Assembly (NCBI GenBank): GCA_937876225.1
Contig: CALFIC010000198.1
Coordinates: 1 to 64,000, forward strand
Origin: an uncultured Chloroflexota bacterium
GTDB lineage: Bacteria > Chloroflexota > Chloroflexia > Chloroflexales > Roseiflexaceae
Reading direction: 5' to 3'
Length of the DNA stretch: 64,000 bases
The translations under genes were made by a program, and so were the position numbers. The notes below the pieces were generated by a model. It searched no databases. It was not told where the DNA came from and saw only the letters and a program-made list of their open reading frames with translations. Positions 44,982 to 54,617 of this stretch are shown in pieces (positions within the stretch are counted from its first letter, which is position 1; each line of letters starts with the position of its first letter).

Positions 44982-45012
44982 TTTGAGGTCAACTCAATGA
45001 AGAGGAGTAACC

Positions 45013-46137
45013 ATGAGTATCATTCGCATAGGAGTCGTCGGCGCCGGTAGTGTAGCCCAACGAGGAATTTTGCCGCACCTCAGTCAATCCGACCTCAGCG
45101 ACCGCATCGCCCTCACCGCCATCTGCGACCCGGCACCGGGGCGTGCCGATGCCGCCGCCGAAAAATTCGGCATCCCCCAACAATTCACCGACTACGACGA
45201 TTTTTTGGCCAATGCCAGCGTCGATATGGTGATTTTGGCCACCCCCATTGGCATGCACTACGCCCAAGGACGAGCAGCGATTTTGGCGGGCAAACATGTC
45301 CATTTCAACAAAACCATGACCACCACCAGTGCCGAAGCAACCGACTTGATTAATTTGGCTGCCGAACGGGGCGTCAAAATCGTCGCCTCGCCCGGCGAAA
45401 TGAACCGCCCCCACAACCAAGCCATCCGCAAAATGATTCAATCGGGCACGATTGGCGATTTGTGTTGGGCGGTGTGTGGGGCGTCGTTTGGGCGCTACCA
45501 CGAAAACGAAGAGTTTCGCCAAGGCAACGACCCCCTCTCAAACATCGACCCGTCATGGTACTACCGCAAACCCGGTGGCGGGCCGCTGTACGACATGACC
45601 GTCTATGCGTTGCACGGGCTTACCGGCATCCTCGGACCTGCCAAACGGGTCACCGCTATGTCGGGGGTGCGCATGCCGATGCGCGAATTCCGTGGCCAAA
45701 TGGTGCCGTGTGATGCCGACGACAACACGCTCATCTTGATCGACTTTGGCAACAATGTATTTGCAATGGCCTATGGCACGCCTGCAGGAAGCATCAGCGA
45801 AGGCTTTAGTGGCAGTTATTTTGGTACCAAAGGTCAAATTGTCGGACTCAAGCTCAACGGTGAATTATTTGACTACCCCGGCAGCGACAAAGCCGATAGT
45901 CACCCGCAGGGACGCTGGGCCGGCAATCAGTGGATTTTGCCACACGTCACCCCAGCCCATCAGCAGATTGATGAGCATCATGTCTACGAAGACATCATGC
46001 AGTTGGTGGATTGGGTGCGCACTGGCACACCCGCAGTAGCGAGTGCCGAACATGCCCGCCATGTCATAGAAATAATCGAAGCGGGCTTACGAGCCGCCGA
46101 AACAGGCCAGACGCAGATTCTGACAACAGCGTTTTAA
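45013..46137 (+). CDS. Gfo/Idh/MocA family oxidoreductase
   Basis: A 374-residue NAD(P)-dependent sugar/cyclitol dehydrogenase. The nucleotide-binding motif is IRIGVVGAGSVAQRG, VILATPIGMHYAQGRAAI is the second conserved region, and the usual EKP is replaced by NKTMTTTSAEA, keeping the catalytic Lys. The typical GGGPLYDMTVYALH stretch provides further active-site residues and the dimer sheet. The start has GAGGAG 6 bases upstream. Monocistronic; a 7-bp hairpin follows. It is a different subgroup from the truncated dehydrogenase at the left edge. Substrate unknown. Confidence 0.88.
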   Translation: MSIIRIGVVGAGSVAQRGILPHLSQSDLSDRIALTAICDPAPGRADAAAEKFGIPQQFTDYDDFLANASVDMVILATPIGMHYAQGRAAILAGKHVHFNKTMTTTSAEATDLINLAAERGVKIVASPGEMNRPHNQAIRKMIQSGTIGDLCWAVCGASFGRYHENEEFRQGNDPLSNIDPSWYYRKPGGGPLYDMTVYALHGLTGILGPAKRVTAMSGVRMPMREFRGQMVPCDADDNTLILIDFGNNVFAMAYGTPAGSISEGFSGSYFGTKGQIVGLKLNGELFDYPGSDKADSHPQGRWAGNQWILPHVTPAHQQIDEHHVYEDIMQLVDWVRTGTPAVASAEHARHVIEIIEAGLRAAETGQTQILTTAF

Positions 46138-46143
46138 CCGTCC

Positions 46144-46163
46144 ACTGCATTGGCGATATGCAG
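46144..46163 (+). terminator. Short hairpin after the dehydrogenase gene
   Basis: ACTGCAT (46144-46150) and ATGCAGT (46157-46163) with a 6-base loop, 6 bases after the stop, followed by AGATTT. A weak terminator. Confidence 0.45.
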
Positions 46164-46230
46164 TAGATTTGCACACACGACATGCGTTCTTTGTGATAAA
46201 ATCAACGAAGACGTATTGCGATGAAGTTGG

Positions 46231-46311
46231 ATCACGGCGTGCGGTGGCATATTTGGCACAAATGTGGACTTTACGCCGTGATACATCTGATTCATACGCC
46301 GGATGCGTATG
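46231..46311 (+). promoter_or_regulatory. Structured leader upstream of actA
   Basis: Two dyads: ATCACGGCGT (46231-46240) with its complement at 46273-46282 (32-base loop), and CATACGC (46293-46299) with GCGTATG (46305-46311). They lie 100-180 bases before the actA start. They may be mRNA leader structures or operators; no clear promoter hexamers were found in the 274-base gap. Confidence 0.4.
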
Positions 46312-46411
46312 AGAGTCACAGGGACATGAAAGACGTAACACACGATTTGCGCGGTAACTTGCAAGTGGTGGATGCGGACGCATGTCAATTCAGAGTGTAG
46401 AAAGGTACCAG

Positions 46412-47083
46412 ATGGCTCAGGTATTTAATCGACGGACGAATAAGATCGTTCGGTTGAGTATCTTTGTTGGTATCCCGTTAGTACTAGCATTGCTGTCAAC
46501 AGCATGGTGGTACTACACGCGGTCCGACTGGATACGCGACGTGGGGCCTGCGAACGCCAAAGTACAACCCGGCGGTGGCTATAGTCACCAGCTCCATGTG
46601 GGTGGGCTCAAGTTGGATTGTCGCTACTGCCACACCGGCGTAGAGATTTCGAGTTCAGCCAACATCCCTCCCATCGAGACCTGTATGGGTTGTCACTCGC
46701 AAGTATTGACCAAAAGTGCCAAGCTCGAATTCATCCGTAACAGTTATGCCAAGGATGTCGCCGTGCAATGGAACAAGGTTCATGACGTGCCCAAGTTTGT
46801 CTATTTCAATCACAGCATCCACGTAGCCAAGGGTGTAGGTTGCTCGACGTGCCACGGCAATCTCGCCACCATGCCTGTTGTCTACAAGACGCAAGCGTTG
46901 TTTATGAGCTGGTGTCTGAATTGTCACCGCAACCCTGAGCAATTTTTGCGCCCCAAGTCCGAAATATTTAATCCGGCGTGGCAACCACCGGCGGATCAGA
47001 TCGCCCAGGGGCTCATTTTGAAGCAACAATACAACATTCGTAGCAAGCTTCAATTGACCAACTGTTCGATTTGCCACCGATAG
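46412..47083 (+). CDS. actA: Alternative complex III, pentahaem cytochrome c subunit ActA
   Basis: A 223-residue membrane-anchored multihaem cytochrome. One N-terminal helix (IFVGIPLVLALLSTAWWYY) is followed by five CxxCH motifs: CRYCH, CMGCH, CSTCH, CLNCH and CSICH, the last near the C-terminus. This is the ActA signature of alternative complex III, the quinol oxidoreductase that replaces cytochrome bc1 in Chloroflexota. The start is ATG 46412 (MAQVFNRR) with GAAAGG upstream; the frame opens at 46382. First of six act genes in one operon. Confidence 0.95.
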   Translation: MAQVFNRRTNKIVRLSIFVGIPLVLALLSTAWWYYTRSDWIRDVGPANAKVQPGGGYSHQLHVGGLKLDCRYCHTGVEISSSANIPPIETCMGCHSQVLTKSAKLEFIRNSYAKDVAVQWNKVHDVPKFVYFNHSIHVAKGVGCSTCHGNLATMPVVYKTQALFMSWCLNCHRNPEQFLRPKSEIFNPAWQPPADQIAQGLILKQQYNIRSKLQLTNCSICHR

Positions 47084-47100
47084 AGCGAGACGAAGCACAA

Positions 47101-50037
47101 ATGAGCAAAGAATCACTCGATACTCAGGGCACCAGCGGGCGTAGCTACTGGCGGAGCCTCGAGGAATTGTCCCAGACCGCAGAATTCCGGGCCCGACTCG
47201 ATCGCGAGTTCCCCCGCGAAGCTGCCGAAATGCGCGACCCCGTAAGTCGCCGTTCGTTCCTCAAATTGATGGGTGCCTCGATGGCGCTGTCAAGCCTGGT
47301 CGGCTGTCAGTTTGCCCTCAAGCAACCCCAAGAAAAAATCGTCCCGTACGTGCGCCAACCCGAGCAAGTCATCCCGGGTCGCCCGCTCTACTTTGCCACC
47401 AGCATGGCCGTCCAAGGCTATGGCATCGGTTTGTTGGCCGAAAGCCACGAGGGTCGTCCGACCAAAGTCGACGGCAATCCTGACCATCCTGCCAGCCTCG
47501 GTTCGAGCGACGCTTGGATCCAAGCATCAGTATTGACGATGTACGATCCCGATCGTTCACAACAAATCCTCAACGCCGGTAAACCCGCCACTTGGGCTGA
47601 TGCCAGTGCTGCACTCGCCACTGCCGCCAAAGCTGCTGCGGACGGGTTGCGTATCATCAGTGAGCCCACCAGCTCACCCAGCATCGTAGCCGCCATTACC
47701 GGGTTGAGTGGCGCCAAATGGTACCAATACGATGCCTTGAGCAACGACAACGTTGCCAATGGCGCCCAGTTGGCATTTGACCGCGTCGTCAACACCATCT
47801 ATGCCTTTGACAAAGCCAGTGTGGTCGTCGCCCTCGATAGCGACTTCACCCACGGCTCACCCACGTCAATCCGCTATAGCCGCGATTTTGCCAGCACCCG
47901 TCGCCTCGAAAGCGATACGCCCAGCATGAGTCGCTTGTATGTTGCCGAGCCCACCCCCAGCAACACCGGCACCATGGCCGACCATCGCTTGCCCGTCAAG
48001 GCTGGTGATATCGCCCCCATGGCTCAGGCCATCGCCGCCGCCCTTGGCGTCGCAGGCGTGACTGCTCCTACCTTGAGTGAATCAGTCACCAAGTGGGTCA
48101 ATGTCGCTGTGGCAGACCTCAAAGCCGCCGCTGGCAAGTCGATTGTCATCGCCGGTGAATCACAACCCGCTGCCGTCCATGCCCTCGTGCATGCCATCAA
48201 TGCCAGCTTGACCAATGTCGGCCAGACCGTCACCTATACCGAAGCAGTGATTAGTGGCCCGACTGGTGCCGCATCACTCAAAGCCTTGGTCGACGAAATC
48301 AACGCCGGTGCAGTCAAAATGCTGGTGATTGCTGACGCCAACATTGCCTACAATGCCCCCGCAGATATCAACGTTGCCGAAGCGCTCAAAAAAGTCCCCA
48401 CTGTGGTACATTTGGGGCTCTACAACGACGAAACCGCTGCCTTGGCCAATTGGCACATCAACGGCGCACACTACCTCGAAAGCTGGGGCGACGTACGGGC
48501 TTTTGACGGCACCGTATCACTCCAACAACCCTTGATTGCTCCCCTCTACGACGGCAAAACCTTCCTCGAAGTGATTGCAGCGCTGGCAGGCAATGCCACT
48601 GCAACAGCCCACGAGTTGTTGACGACGTATTGGAAGTCCGTCCAAGGTACCAAGGACTATGCCTTTGACAAACAGTGGCAGATTTCCTTGCACGATGGGA
48701 CTATCGCCCAAACCGCTGCAGCCACCATCAATCTCACCGCCAAGGTAGGCGGCGAGATTCCTGCAAGTGGCACCGGCCTCGAGCTCATCTTCCGCCCTGA
48801 CCCTTCACTCCGCGACGGTTCCGCCGCTAACAACGGCTGGCTCCAAGAAGTCCCCAAACCAATCACCAAGTTGGTCTGGGACAACACCGCGCAGATCAGC
48901 CCTGCTACCGCCAAAAAACTCGGCGTCAAAAACGAAGATGTCTTGGAATTGACCTACCAAGGGCGGAGCGTCAAAGCCCCAACCTATATCGTCACTGGTC
49001 AAGTCGATGACACCATCGTGGTGCACCTCGGGTTCGGACGCACGCAGGCCGGCAAAGTAGGCACCAAGGTCGGCTTCAACGCCTACGCCTTGCGTGGCAC
49101 GGAGACGATGTGGTTCGGCAACGGTGTCGAAGTCAAAAACACCGGCGTCAACTATACCCTCGCCAGCACCCAAGAGCACTTCACGCTCGAAGGGCGCGAC
49201 GAAGATATCTACCACATTACCACCCTTGCCAAGCTCATCGAAGAAAAAGCTGCAGGCAAAAAAGAGCCGAAGCGCGAAATCTTCTCGCTCTTCCCAGCCC
49301 ACGACTATTCCAAGGGCTACCAATGGGGTATGTCAATCGACTTGAACGCCTGTAACGGCTGTAATGCCTGTGTCGTCGCCTGTCAAGCCGAAAACAACAT
49401 CCCAGTGGTCGGCAAAGACCAAATTTGGCGCGGTCGCGAAATGCAGTGGATTCGTATCGATACCTACTTCGCTGGCGATCCGACCAACCCCTCAATCTAC
49501 CAAGAGCCCGTTGCCTGTATGCAATGTGAAAATGCGCCGTGCGAAATCGTCTGCCCAGTGGCTGCCACCGTCCACGACGAAGAAGGTATCAACAACATGG
49601 TGTACAACCGCTGTGTGGGTACCAAGTACTGCTCAAATAACTGCCCATACAAGGTCCGCCGGTTCAACTTCTTCCAATATGCCGACGAAGAAACACCTTC
49701 ACTCAAGCTCCAACGCAACCCAGACGTCACCGTTCGGGTGCGTGGTGTGATGGAAAAGTGCAACTACTGCTTGCAACGCATCAACGAAGCCCGCATCGAC
49801 GCCGACCGCGAAGATCGCGAAATCAAAGATGGCGAAGTCATCACCGCTTGTCAGCAGGCCTGCCCTTCACAGGCGATTGTCTTCGGCAACATCAACGACA
49901 AGTCATCACGCGTTGCCAAACTCAAAGAGCTCGATACCAAGTTCAGCATGCTTGATTCACTCAACACCAAGCCACGCACCAGCTACATGACGAAGCTGAC
50001 GAACCCAAATATCGAACTCAGCGGAAAAATGGAGTAG
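47101..50037 (+). CDS. actB: Alternative complex III, iron-sulfur/molybdopterin-like subunit ActB
   Basis: A 978-residue periplasmic subunit. A Tat-type motif SRRSFLKLMGAS lies near residue 49, followed by a Cys (SSLVGCQF), a possible lipobox. The middle part is a molybdopterin-oxidoreductase-like domain that in this family carries no cofactor. From about residue 745 an NrfC/HybA-like ferredoxin domain shows CNGCNACVVAC, CMQCENAPCEIVCP, CVGTKYCSNNCP and CNYCLQRI with ACQQACP, giving three [4Fe-4S] and one [3Fe-4S] cluster as in known ActB. The ATG at 47101 is 17 bases after actA. It passes electrons from quinol toward the haems. Confidence 0.95.
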   Translation: MSKESLDTQGTSGRSYWRSLEELSQTAEFRARLDREFPREAAEMRDPVSRRSFLKLMGASMALSSLVGCQFALKQPQEKIVPYVRQPEQVIPGRPLYFATSMAVQGYGIGLLAESHEGRPTKVDGNPDHPASLGSSDAWIQASVLTMYDPDRSQQILNAGKPATWADASAALATAAKAAADGLRIISEPTSSPSIVAAITGLSGAKWYQYDALSNDNVANGAQLAFDRVVNTIYAFDKASVVVALDSDFTHGSPTSIRYSRDFASTRRLESDTPSMSRLYVAEPTPSNTGTMADHRLPVKAGDIAPMAQAIAAALGVAGVTAPTLSESVTKWVNVAVADLKAAAGKSIVIAGESQPAAVHALVHAINASLTNVGQTVTYTEAVISGPTGAASLKALVDEINAGAVKMLVIADANIAYNAPADINVAEALKKVPTVVHLGLYNDETAALANWHINGAHYLESWGDVRAFDGTVSLQQPLIAPLYDGKTFLEVIAALAGNATATAHELLTTYWKSVQGTKDYAFDKQWQISLHDGTIAQTAAATINLTAKVGGEIPASGTGLELIFRPDPSLRDGSAANNGWLQEVPKPITKLVWDNTAQISPATAKKLGVKNEDVLELTYQGRSVKAPTYIVTGQVDDTIVVHLGFGRTQAGKVGTKVGFNAYALRGTETMWFGNGVEVKNTGVNYTLASTQEHFTLEGRDEDIYHITTLAKLIEEKAAGKKEPKREIFSLFPAHDYSKGYQWGMSIDLNACNGCNACVVACQAENNIPVVGKDQIWRGREMQWIRIDTYFAGDPTNPSIYQEPVACMQCENAPCEIVCPVAATVHDEEGINNMVYNRCVGTKYCSNNCPYKVRRFNFFQYADEETPSLKLQRNPDVTVRVRGVMEKCNYCLQRINEARIDADREDREIKDGEVITACQQACPSQAIVFGNINDKSSRVAKLKELDTKFSMLDSLNTKPRTSYMTKLTNPNIELSGKME

Positions 50038-50040
50038 CAG

Positions 50041-51459
50041 ATGCAAACATCGCAACCGCTTAAACCACCCGTCGTTGAAACATATGACGAACTATTGGGA
50101 CCAGGCGAGACCTATTCGTCCGTAACGGCACGAATTGGCGACATCGTCCTCTACCCACTCCTCAAAACGCCATGGGGCTGGATTGGTGGCTTCATCGCCG
50201 CTGGTCTGTTACTCATGTTGTATCTGTACGCATTAGCCACACTCTTTACCGTCGGTATCGGTATTTGGGGTATCAACATCCCGATTGCGTGGGGTTTTGA
50301 CATCATCAACTTTGTGTGGTGGATTGGTATTGGTCACGCCGGCACGTTGATTTCGGCCGTATTGTTGTTGTTCCGCCAAGACTGGCGTACCTCCATCAAT
50401 CGTGCCGCCGAAGCGATGACGATTTTTGCAGTGGCATGTGCAGGTATCTACCCGCTGATCCACACCGGTCGTCCGTGGTTGGACTATTGGTTCTTGCCCT
50501 ACCCCAACACTATGGGCATGTGGCCACAGTTCCGTAGCCCACTCGAATGGGACGTATTCGCCATTTCCACCTATGCCACGGTATCGGTGTTGTTTTGGTT
50601 CATCGGGCTCATTCCTGACTTAGCCACCTTGCGTGACCGCGCCCAACACCCCATCGCCAAGATTTTCTATGGGTTGTTGTCGTTGGGCTGGCGTGGAGCT
50701 GCCAAGCACTGGCAGCGCTACGAAAAGGCCTCGCTGATTTTGGCAGGTCTGTCGACGCCGTTGGTATTGTCGGTACACTCAATCATCTCGTTCGACTTCG
50801 CCGTGGCACAGCTACCAGGCTGGCACGTCACCGTCTTCCCACCATACTTCGTAGCCGGCGCCGTCTATTGTGGTTTCGCCATGGTAATTGTGTTGATGAT
50901 CCCCATCCGTCGCTGGTTTGGGCTCCACAGCTTGATTACAATGCGGCACTTCGATGTGATGAGCAAGGTCATGTTGGCATCGGGGTTGATTGTGACCTAC
51001 GGTTACTTCGGCGAAATCTTCTATTCTTGGTATTCGGGCAGCATTTATGAGTACTTCTTGATTGTCAACCGTACGACGGGTCCATGGGCATGGTCGTATT
51101 GGGCGCTGATTATTTTCAACGTACTCATTCCACAAGTGTTGTGGTTCAAGCGCTTCCGTACGAATTTGCCAGTACTCTTCTTTGTGTCGATGTGTATCAA
51201 CGTCGGTATGTGGTTTGAGCGCTGGGTCATCATCGTACTAAGCTTGACCCGCGACTTTTTGCCCACTTCATGGGGTACATATACGCCGACATTCTACGAC
51301 TGGGCCACGTATATTGGTTCATTCGGGTTGTTCTTTATTCTCTTCTTCTTGTTCATCCGTTTGTTGCCCATGGTTGCGATTTTCGAAGTTCGCGACTTGG
51401 TACACAAGACCGCCCACAAGGCACACGACAAAGAAGACCATGGACACGCTGGTGCGTAA
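50041..51459 (+). CDS. actC: Alternative complex III, NrfD-like membrane subunit ActC
   Basis: A 472-residue NrfD/PsrC-family protein with about ten membrane helices. It begins 3 bases after actB. Features include IGHAGTLISAVLLLFRQDWR, MWPQFRSPLEWDVFAISTY, HSIISFDFAVAQLPGWHVTV (with His and Asp in the membrane near the quinol site) and WFERWVIIVLSLTRDFLP. The C-terminus is His-rich. In alternative complex III this subunit binds menaquinol and contributes the proton pathway. Homologous to the ActF protein later in the operon. Confidence 0.95.
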   Translation: MQTSQPLKPPVVETYDELLGPGETYSSVTARIGDIVLYPLLKTPWGWIGGFIAAGLLLMLYLYALATLFTVGIGIWGINIPIAWGFDIINFVWWIGIGHAGTLISAVLLLFRQDWRTSINRAAEAMTIFAVACAGIYPLIHTGRPWLDYWFLPYPNTMGMWPQFRSPLEWDVFAISTYATVSVLFWFIGLIPDLATLRDRAQHPIAKIFYGLLSLGWRGAAKHWQRYEKASLILAGLSTPLVLSVHSIISFDFAVAQLPGWHVTVFPPYFVAGAVYCGFAMVIVLMIPIRRWFGLHSLITMRHFDVMSKVMLASGLIVTYGYFGEIFYSWYSGSIYEYFLIVNRTTGPWAWSYWALIIFNVLIPQVLWFKRFRTNLPVLFFVSMCINVGMWFERWVIIVLSLTRDFLPTSWGTYTPTFYDWATYIGSFGLFFILFFLFIRLLPMVAIFEVRDLVHKTAHKAHDKEDHGHAGA

Positions 51460-51505
51460 CGGTGCAGTGATGTTCCCATCACTCAACGGTCAATGAGAGG
51501 TTTGC

Positions 51506-52078
51506 ATGTTCAAACGCAAGTCAAACGCAGCAGAAGCCGCATCCACCGCACCAGCCACCTATGGCATTATGGCGGAGTTTAGCGGCACCGATGAAATCAT
51601 CGCTGCAGCAGAATCAGTACGCGCCGCGGGTTATACCCTGGTCGAAGCGTACACCCACATCCCCGTACATGGGCTCGACGACGCCCTCGGACACAAACCG
51701 ACGCGCTTGCCTTGGCTGGTACTCGCCGGTGGCATCACCGGAGCCAGCGGGTTGTTTGGGTTCATGTGTTGGGTCAATCTCGTCGATTACCCATTAAATA
51801 TCGGCGGGCGTCCGTTGTTCAGCTGGCCGGCATTTGTGCCAATCACATTCGAAGGTATGGTGCTCTTTTCGGCATTTGCTGCCGTATTTGGGCTGATCTT
51901 GATTTGTGGTTTACCGTTGCCATACCACCCCGTTTTCAATGCGCCTGGCTTTGAACGGGCATCAGTAAGTGGCTTCTTTTTGTGTATTGAAGCCAAAGAT
52001 CCGCAATACGATGCGGCCAAAGCATCCAGCTTCCTCACGAAGCTCGGCGCCACGGCAGTGCACGAGTTCAGTGAGTGA
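51506..52078 (+). CDS. actD: Alternative complex III subunit ActD (DUF3341)
   Basis: A 190-residue subunit with a cytoplasmic N-terminal domain (GIMAEFSGTDEIIAAAESVR, GYTLVEAYTHIPVHGLDDAL) and two membrane helices around residues 70-130. The pattern YPLNIGGRPLFSWPAFVPIT is the DUF3341/ActD signature. A short C-terminal domain ends in LGATAVHEFSE. It anchors on ActC and has no cofactor. ATG 51506 follows AGAGGTTTGC. Confidence 0.93.
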   Translation: MFKRKSNAAEAASTAPATYGIMAEFSGTDEIIAAAESVRAAGYTLVEAYTHIPVHGLDDALGHKPTRLPWLVLAGGITGASGLFGFMCWVNLVDYPLNIGGRPLFSWPAFVPITFEGMVLFSAFAAVFGLILICGLPLPYHPVFNAPGFERASVSGFFLCIEAKDPQYDAAKASSFLTKLGATAVHEFSE

Positions 52079-52085
52079 GAAGCAT

Positions 52086-52700
52086 ATGCAACTATCAATG
52101 ACTTCACTCCGACGCATCGTGGCCCGCGTCATTATGCTTGGGTTGTTCGGTTTGGCGATTTCGGCTTGTCACCTCGACATGTACGACCAACCCAAATACA
52201 CCCCACTGGCAGCTAGTGACTTCTTCAAAGACGGTGCGTCAGCACGGCGCTTGGTCGACGGCACGGTATCACGTACCGGCCTCAAAATCGACGAGCGCAC
52301 TACTGGCCATGTCGGCGGTGATCCTGCTGGCGAATATGTCACCACCAACCCGATTTCGATTAACGAAGGGGTGTTGGCCCGTGGCCAAGAACGCTACAAG
52401 ATTTACTGCTCGATGTGTCATGGTGTCAATGGTGACGGAAAAGGTATCGTGGCAGGACCGTATTCGCAAGGCCCATTGAAGCTCAAGCCACCAGCGTTGT
52501 TTTATGTAAATCAACTAAGTGCTGAGCTCCAAAAAGCTCCCGACGGCTACTACTTCAATATCATCTCCCACGGCAAGCAAAATGCCCAGGGTGACTACAC
52601 CATGTTCCAGTATGCATCGCGCATCCAAAACGTCGACGACCGCTGGGCCATCATCGCCTACATCCGCGAGATGCAAAAGAACCCACCAGCGCAAAAGTAA
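52086..52700 (+). CDS. actE: Alternative complex III, monohaem cytochrome c lipoprotein ActE
   Basis: A 204-residue lipoprotein cytochrome. The signal peptide ends in LAISAC with lipobox Cys28. One haem site, YCSMCHGVNGDGKG, lies near residue 108, and the axial Met candidates are in the C-terminal half (DYTMFQYA). This matches ActE, the membrane-tethered monohaem subunit of the complex and likely exit to the soluble acceptor (auracyanin or cytochrome). The start is ATG 52086 with GAGAAG upstream, 7 bases after actD. Confidence 0.93.
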   Translation: MQLSMTSLRRIVARVIMLGLFGLAISACHLDMYDQPKYTPLAASDFFKDGASARRLVDGTVSRTGLKIDERTTGHVGGDPAGEYVTTNPISINEGVLARGQERYKIYCSMCHGVNGDGKGIVAGPYSQGPLKLKPPALFYVNQLSAELQKAPDGYYFNIISHGKQNAQGDYTMFQYASRIQNVDDRWAIIAYIREMQKNPPAQK

Positions 52701-52754
52701 GTGAGAGTGCCCGGCGTAGCGCGCCTACGCCGGGCCTTCGGTAAGGACATAACC

Positions 52755-53981
52755 GTGGCAGAACAGACTGACAACATGCACCAAACCCTGAACGCTCTTC
52801 AGCGGCGTGCAACCATCGTCGGCGGCGCCGCCCTCGCACTTACGGTCGTGGGGATTGCGGTAAGCTCGACCAGCCAGGTATTGCAATCATACCTGTTTGC
52901 GTTCCTTTTCTTCTTTGGGGTATCTGCAGGCAGCATGTTTTTGTTGACCTTGCAGCACATCACAAGTGGCGTCTGGGGTTTGATGATCCGCCGCTTCACT
53001 GAAGCCAGCACGCTGGTGCTTCCGTGGATGGGGCTCTTCTTCTTGCCCATCGCTGCTGGCGTCGGGATTTTGTACGCGTGGACCAACCCCGCAGTTATTG
53101 CCGAAGAAGCATCTGTGGCGGCCAAAGTCCCCTACCTCAATATTCCCTTCTTTCTTGCCCGTACAGTATTCTATTTTGTGGCGTGGATTTTGTTGATTCG
53201 TCGCTTGCGCCGCCAATCAATTGCCCAAGACAACGCTCCTAAGTCCGAATCTGTATCGTGGCGCGACAAATTGGCCGTCACTAGTGGCCCTGCACTCGCC
53301 GCACACATCATGTTGTGGACGTTTGCTGCCACCGACTGGGGCATGTCACTCGAGCCAGCCTGGTCGTCGTCGATGTATCCTGTGGGCTGGATGGTCGGCC
53401 AAGTCCTGACCAACTTTGCCATCTGGATTATCGTGTTGTGGTTGTTCACCCGCAACAACTTCCTCGGCTACGAAATCCCCGTCGACCGCTTGCACGACTT
53501 GGGTAAATTCACCTTTGCCTTTACCGTACTCTGGACGTACCTCAACTTCTCACAGTACCTCATCATTTGGTCAGGTAACGTGCCAGAATTGACCCCGTGG
53601 TACTACGTCCGGAGCAATGGTGGGTGGGAATATGTGTCGATTGCCTTAATCATTGGGCACTTCTTCTTGCCATTCTTCTTATTGATGTCACGCCACACCA
53701 AACGCAACTTTGGTGTCGTTGCGCGGATTGCAATGTGGATTGTCGGTATTGAAGTCGTATATGTATTCTGGTTAATCAACCCAGCCTTCCATCACGACGC
53801 CATCCAGATGCACTGGACGCACGTCACCGCATTTGTGGGCGTTGGTGGCTTGTGGATTAGCCTGTTCTTGCGCTACCTCAAGCAATTGCCAATTTTGCCA
53901 CCCAACGATCACCGCATTCCCGAGCTCGAAGCACAGCTCAATGATCATGGGCATGGCCATAAGGCACCTGCCAGCCACTAA
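52755..53981 (+). CDS. actF: Alternative complex III, second NrfD-like membrane subunit ActF
   Basis: A 408-residue membrane protein with about ten helices, a diverged homologue of ActC. Features include FFFGVSAGSMFLLTLQHITSG, LWTFAATDWGMSLEPAWSSS, VPVDR-type EIPVDRLHDLGKFTFAFTV, and a His-rich tail. I use the GTG at 52755 (AAGGA upstream, 54 bases after actE); ATG 52776 is an alternative start. A hairpin with a T-tract follows, so the operon ends here. No clear seventh small gene (ActG) is seen after it. Confidence 0.92.
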   Translation: MAEQTDNMHQTLNALQRRATIVGGAALALTVVGIAVSSTSQVLQSYLFAFLFFFGVSAGSMFLLTLQHITSGVWGLMIRRFTEASTLVLPWMGLFFLPIAAGVGILYAWTNPAVIAEEASVAAKVPYLNIPFFLARTVFYFVAWILLIRRLRRQSIAQDNAPKSESVSWRDKLAVTSGPALAAHIMLWTFAATDWGMSLEPAWSSSMYPVGWMVGQVLTNFAIWIIVLWLFTRNNFLGYEIPVDRLHDLGKFTFAFTVLWTYLNFSQYLIIWSGNVPELTPWYYVRSNGGWEYVSIALIIGHFFLPFFLLMSRHTKRNFGVVARIAMWIVGIEVVYVFWLINPAFHHDAIQMHWTHVTAFVGVGGLWISLFLRYLKQLPILPPNDHRIPELEAQLNDHGHGHKAPASH

Positions 53982-53998
53982 TCTCGCAGGCAAGCTTC

Positions 53999-54036
53999 TC
54001 CCCTCATCACGGCCATGCCATGGTGAGGGGATTTTT
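53999..54036 (+). terminator. act operon terminator
   Basis: The 11-bp arms 53999-54009 and 54021-54031 (one G-U pair) are followed by TTTTT, 18 bases after the actF stop. Confidence 0.85.
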
Positions 54037-54171
54037 GTGTGTGAATCCTTATGTGTTGCTCATCTGCGCTTCATCAAGAACTGCGATGATGTACACATAC
54101 CGATGAGCGAACAACTCATCTCCCCAGCGCCGAGGCCCCAACTTCCTCATACATCCCCTATCTTCCCCTAA

Positions 54172-54205
54172 CCCCTCCAAGCCAAACGGCGACAACTTGG
54201 AGGGG
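54172..54205. repeat. 10-bp inverted repeat in the act downstream gap
   Basis: CCCCTCCAAG (54172-54181) and CTTGGAGGGG (54196-54205) with a 14-base loop and no T-run. Possibly a remnant terminator or part of an untranslated RNA. Confidence 0.4.
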
Positions 54206-54460
54206 TATCCTCTTGCCTAAATGAAGCATGAAACATAAAGTAGAGACGCATGGTGATTGACGTATGAAATACCCAAATTAACATCGCAAACCAGATAAAT
54301 AGTCCGACAAAATTTTGGTCTTTTCTTTGCAAAGATGTCTGAAAAATTATCTATGCTGTAAATTTTTTACACTATACAATACGTGTTTTTGTAGTTTTAT
54401 CATAAAACTACGCAATATATACACAACTTTTACTTCTTTCCTATACCTGCTCAAAAGCAC

Positions 54461-54488
54461 TTGCGTAGTACAGAGAAGTTGCTACACT
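54461..54488 (+). promoter_or_regulatory. Promoter upstream of the membrane-protein gene
   Basis: TTGCGT (54461-54466), a 16-base spacer and TACACT (54483-54488). The -10 is identical to that of the zinc-ribbon gene. It implies a ~123-base leader. Confidence 0.45.
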
Positions 54489-54617
54489 TGGCGTATCCCA
54501 ATTGGAAGTAGCCATTTTGCTACCGCACTAATGCAACCTAGGGCATTAGCCGTCGGTTACGGAATTCGCCAAATTTGCACTACAGACAATGTAGTCATTG
54601 CAGTGAGAGGGATCGAC

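Larger units (their letters stand above)
53982..54617. other. Long gap between actF and the next membrane-protein gene
   Basis: The 636 bases hold the actF terminator (53999-54036), a second hairpin (54172-54205), an AT-rich stretch (54206-54450) and a promoter (54461-54488). Open frames here have no ribosome site or recognisable content. No ActG-like or RNA gene was recognised. Confidence 0.55.

Noticed and set aside
46138..46411. tRNA or other RNA gene in the actA leader
   Set aside because: The stems do not form a cloverleaf and no tRNA consensus arms were found; none seen elsewhere in the window either.
47418..47798. Minus-strand open frame within actB
   Set aside because: Shadow of the strongly biased codon use of actB.
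53833..54171. Possible ActG-like small gene after actF
   Set aside because: Mostly overlaps actF out of frame and its content does not look like a membrane protein.
54315..54617. N-terminal extension of the membrane protein gene
   Set aside because: The extension covers an AT-rich spacer and a promoter; the GTG at 54618 has a good ribosome site and begins the hydrophobic protein.
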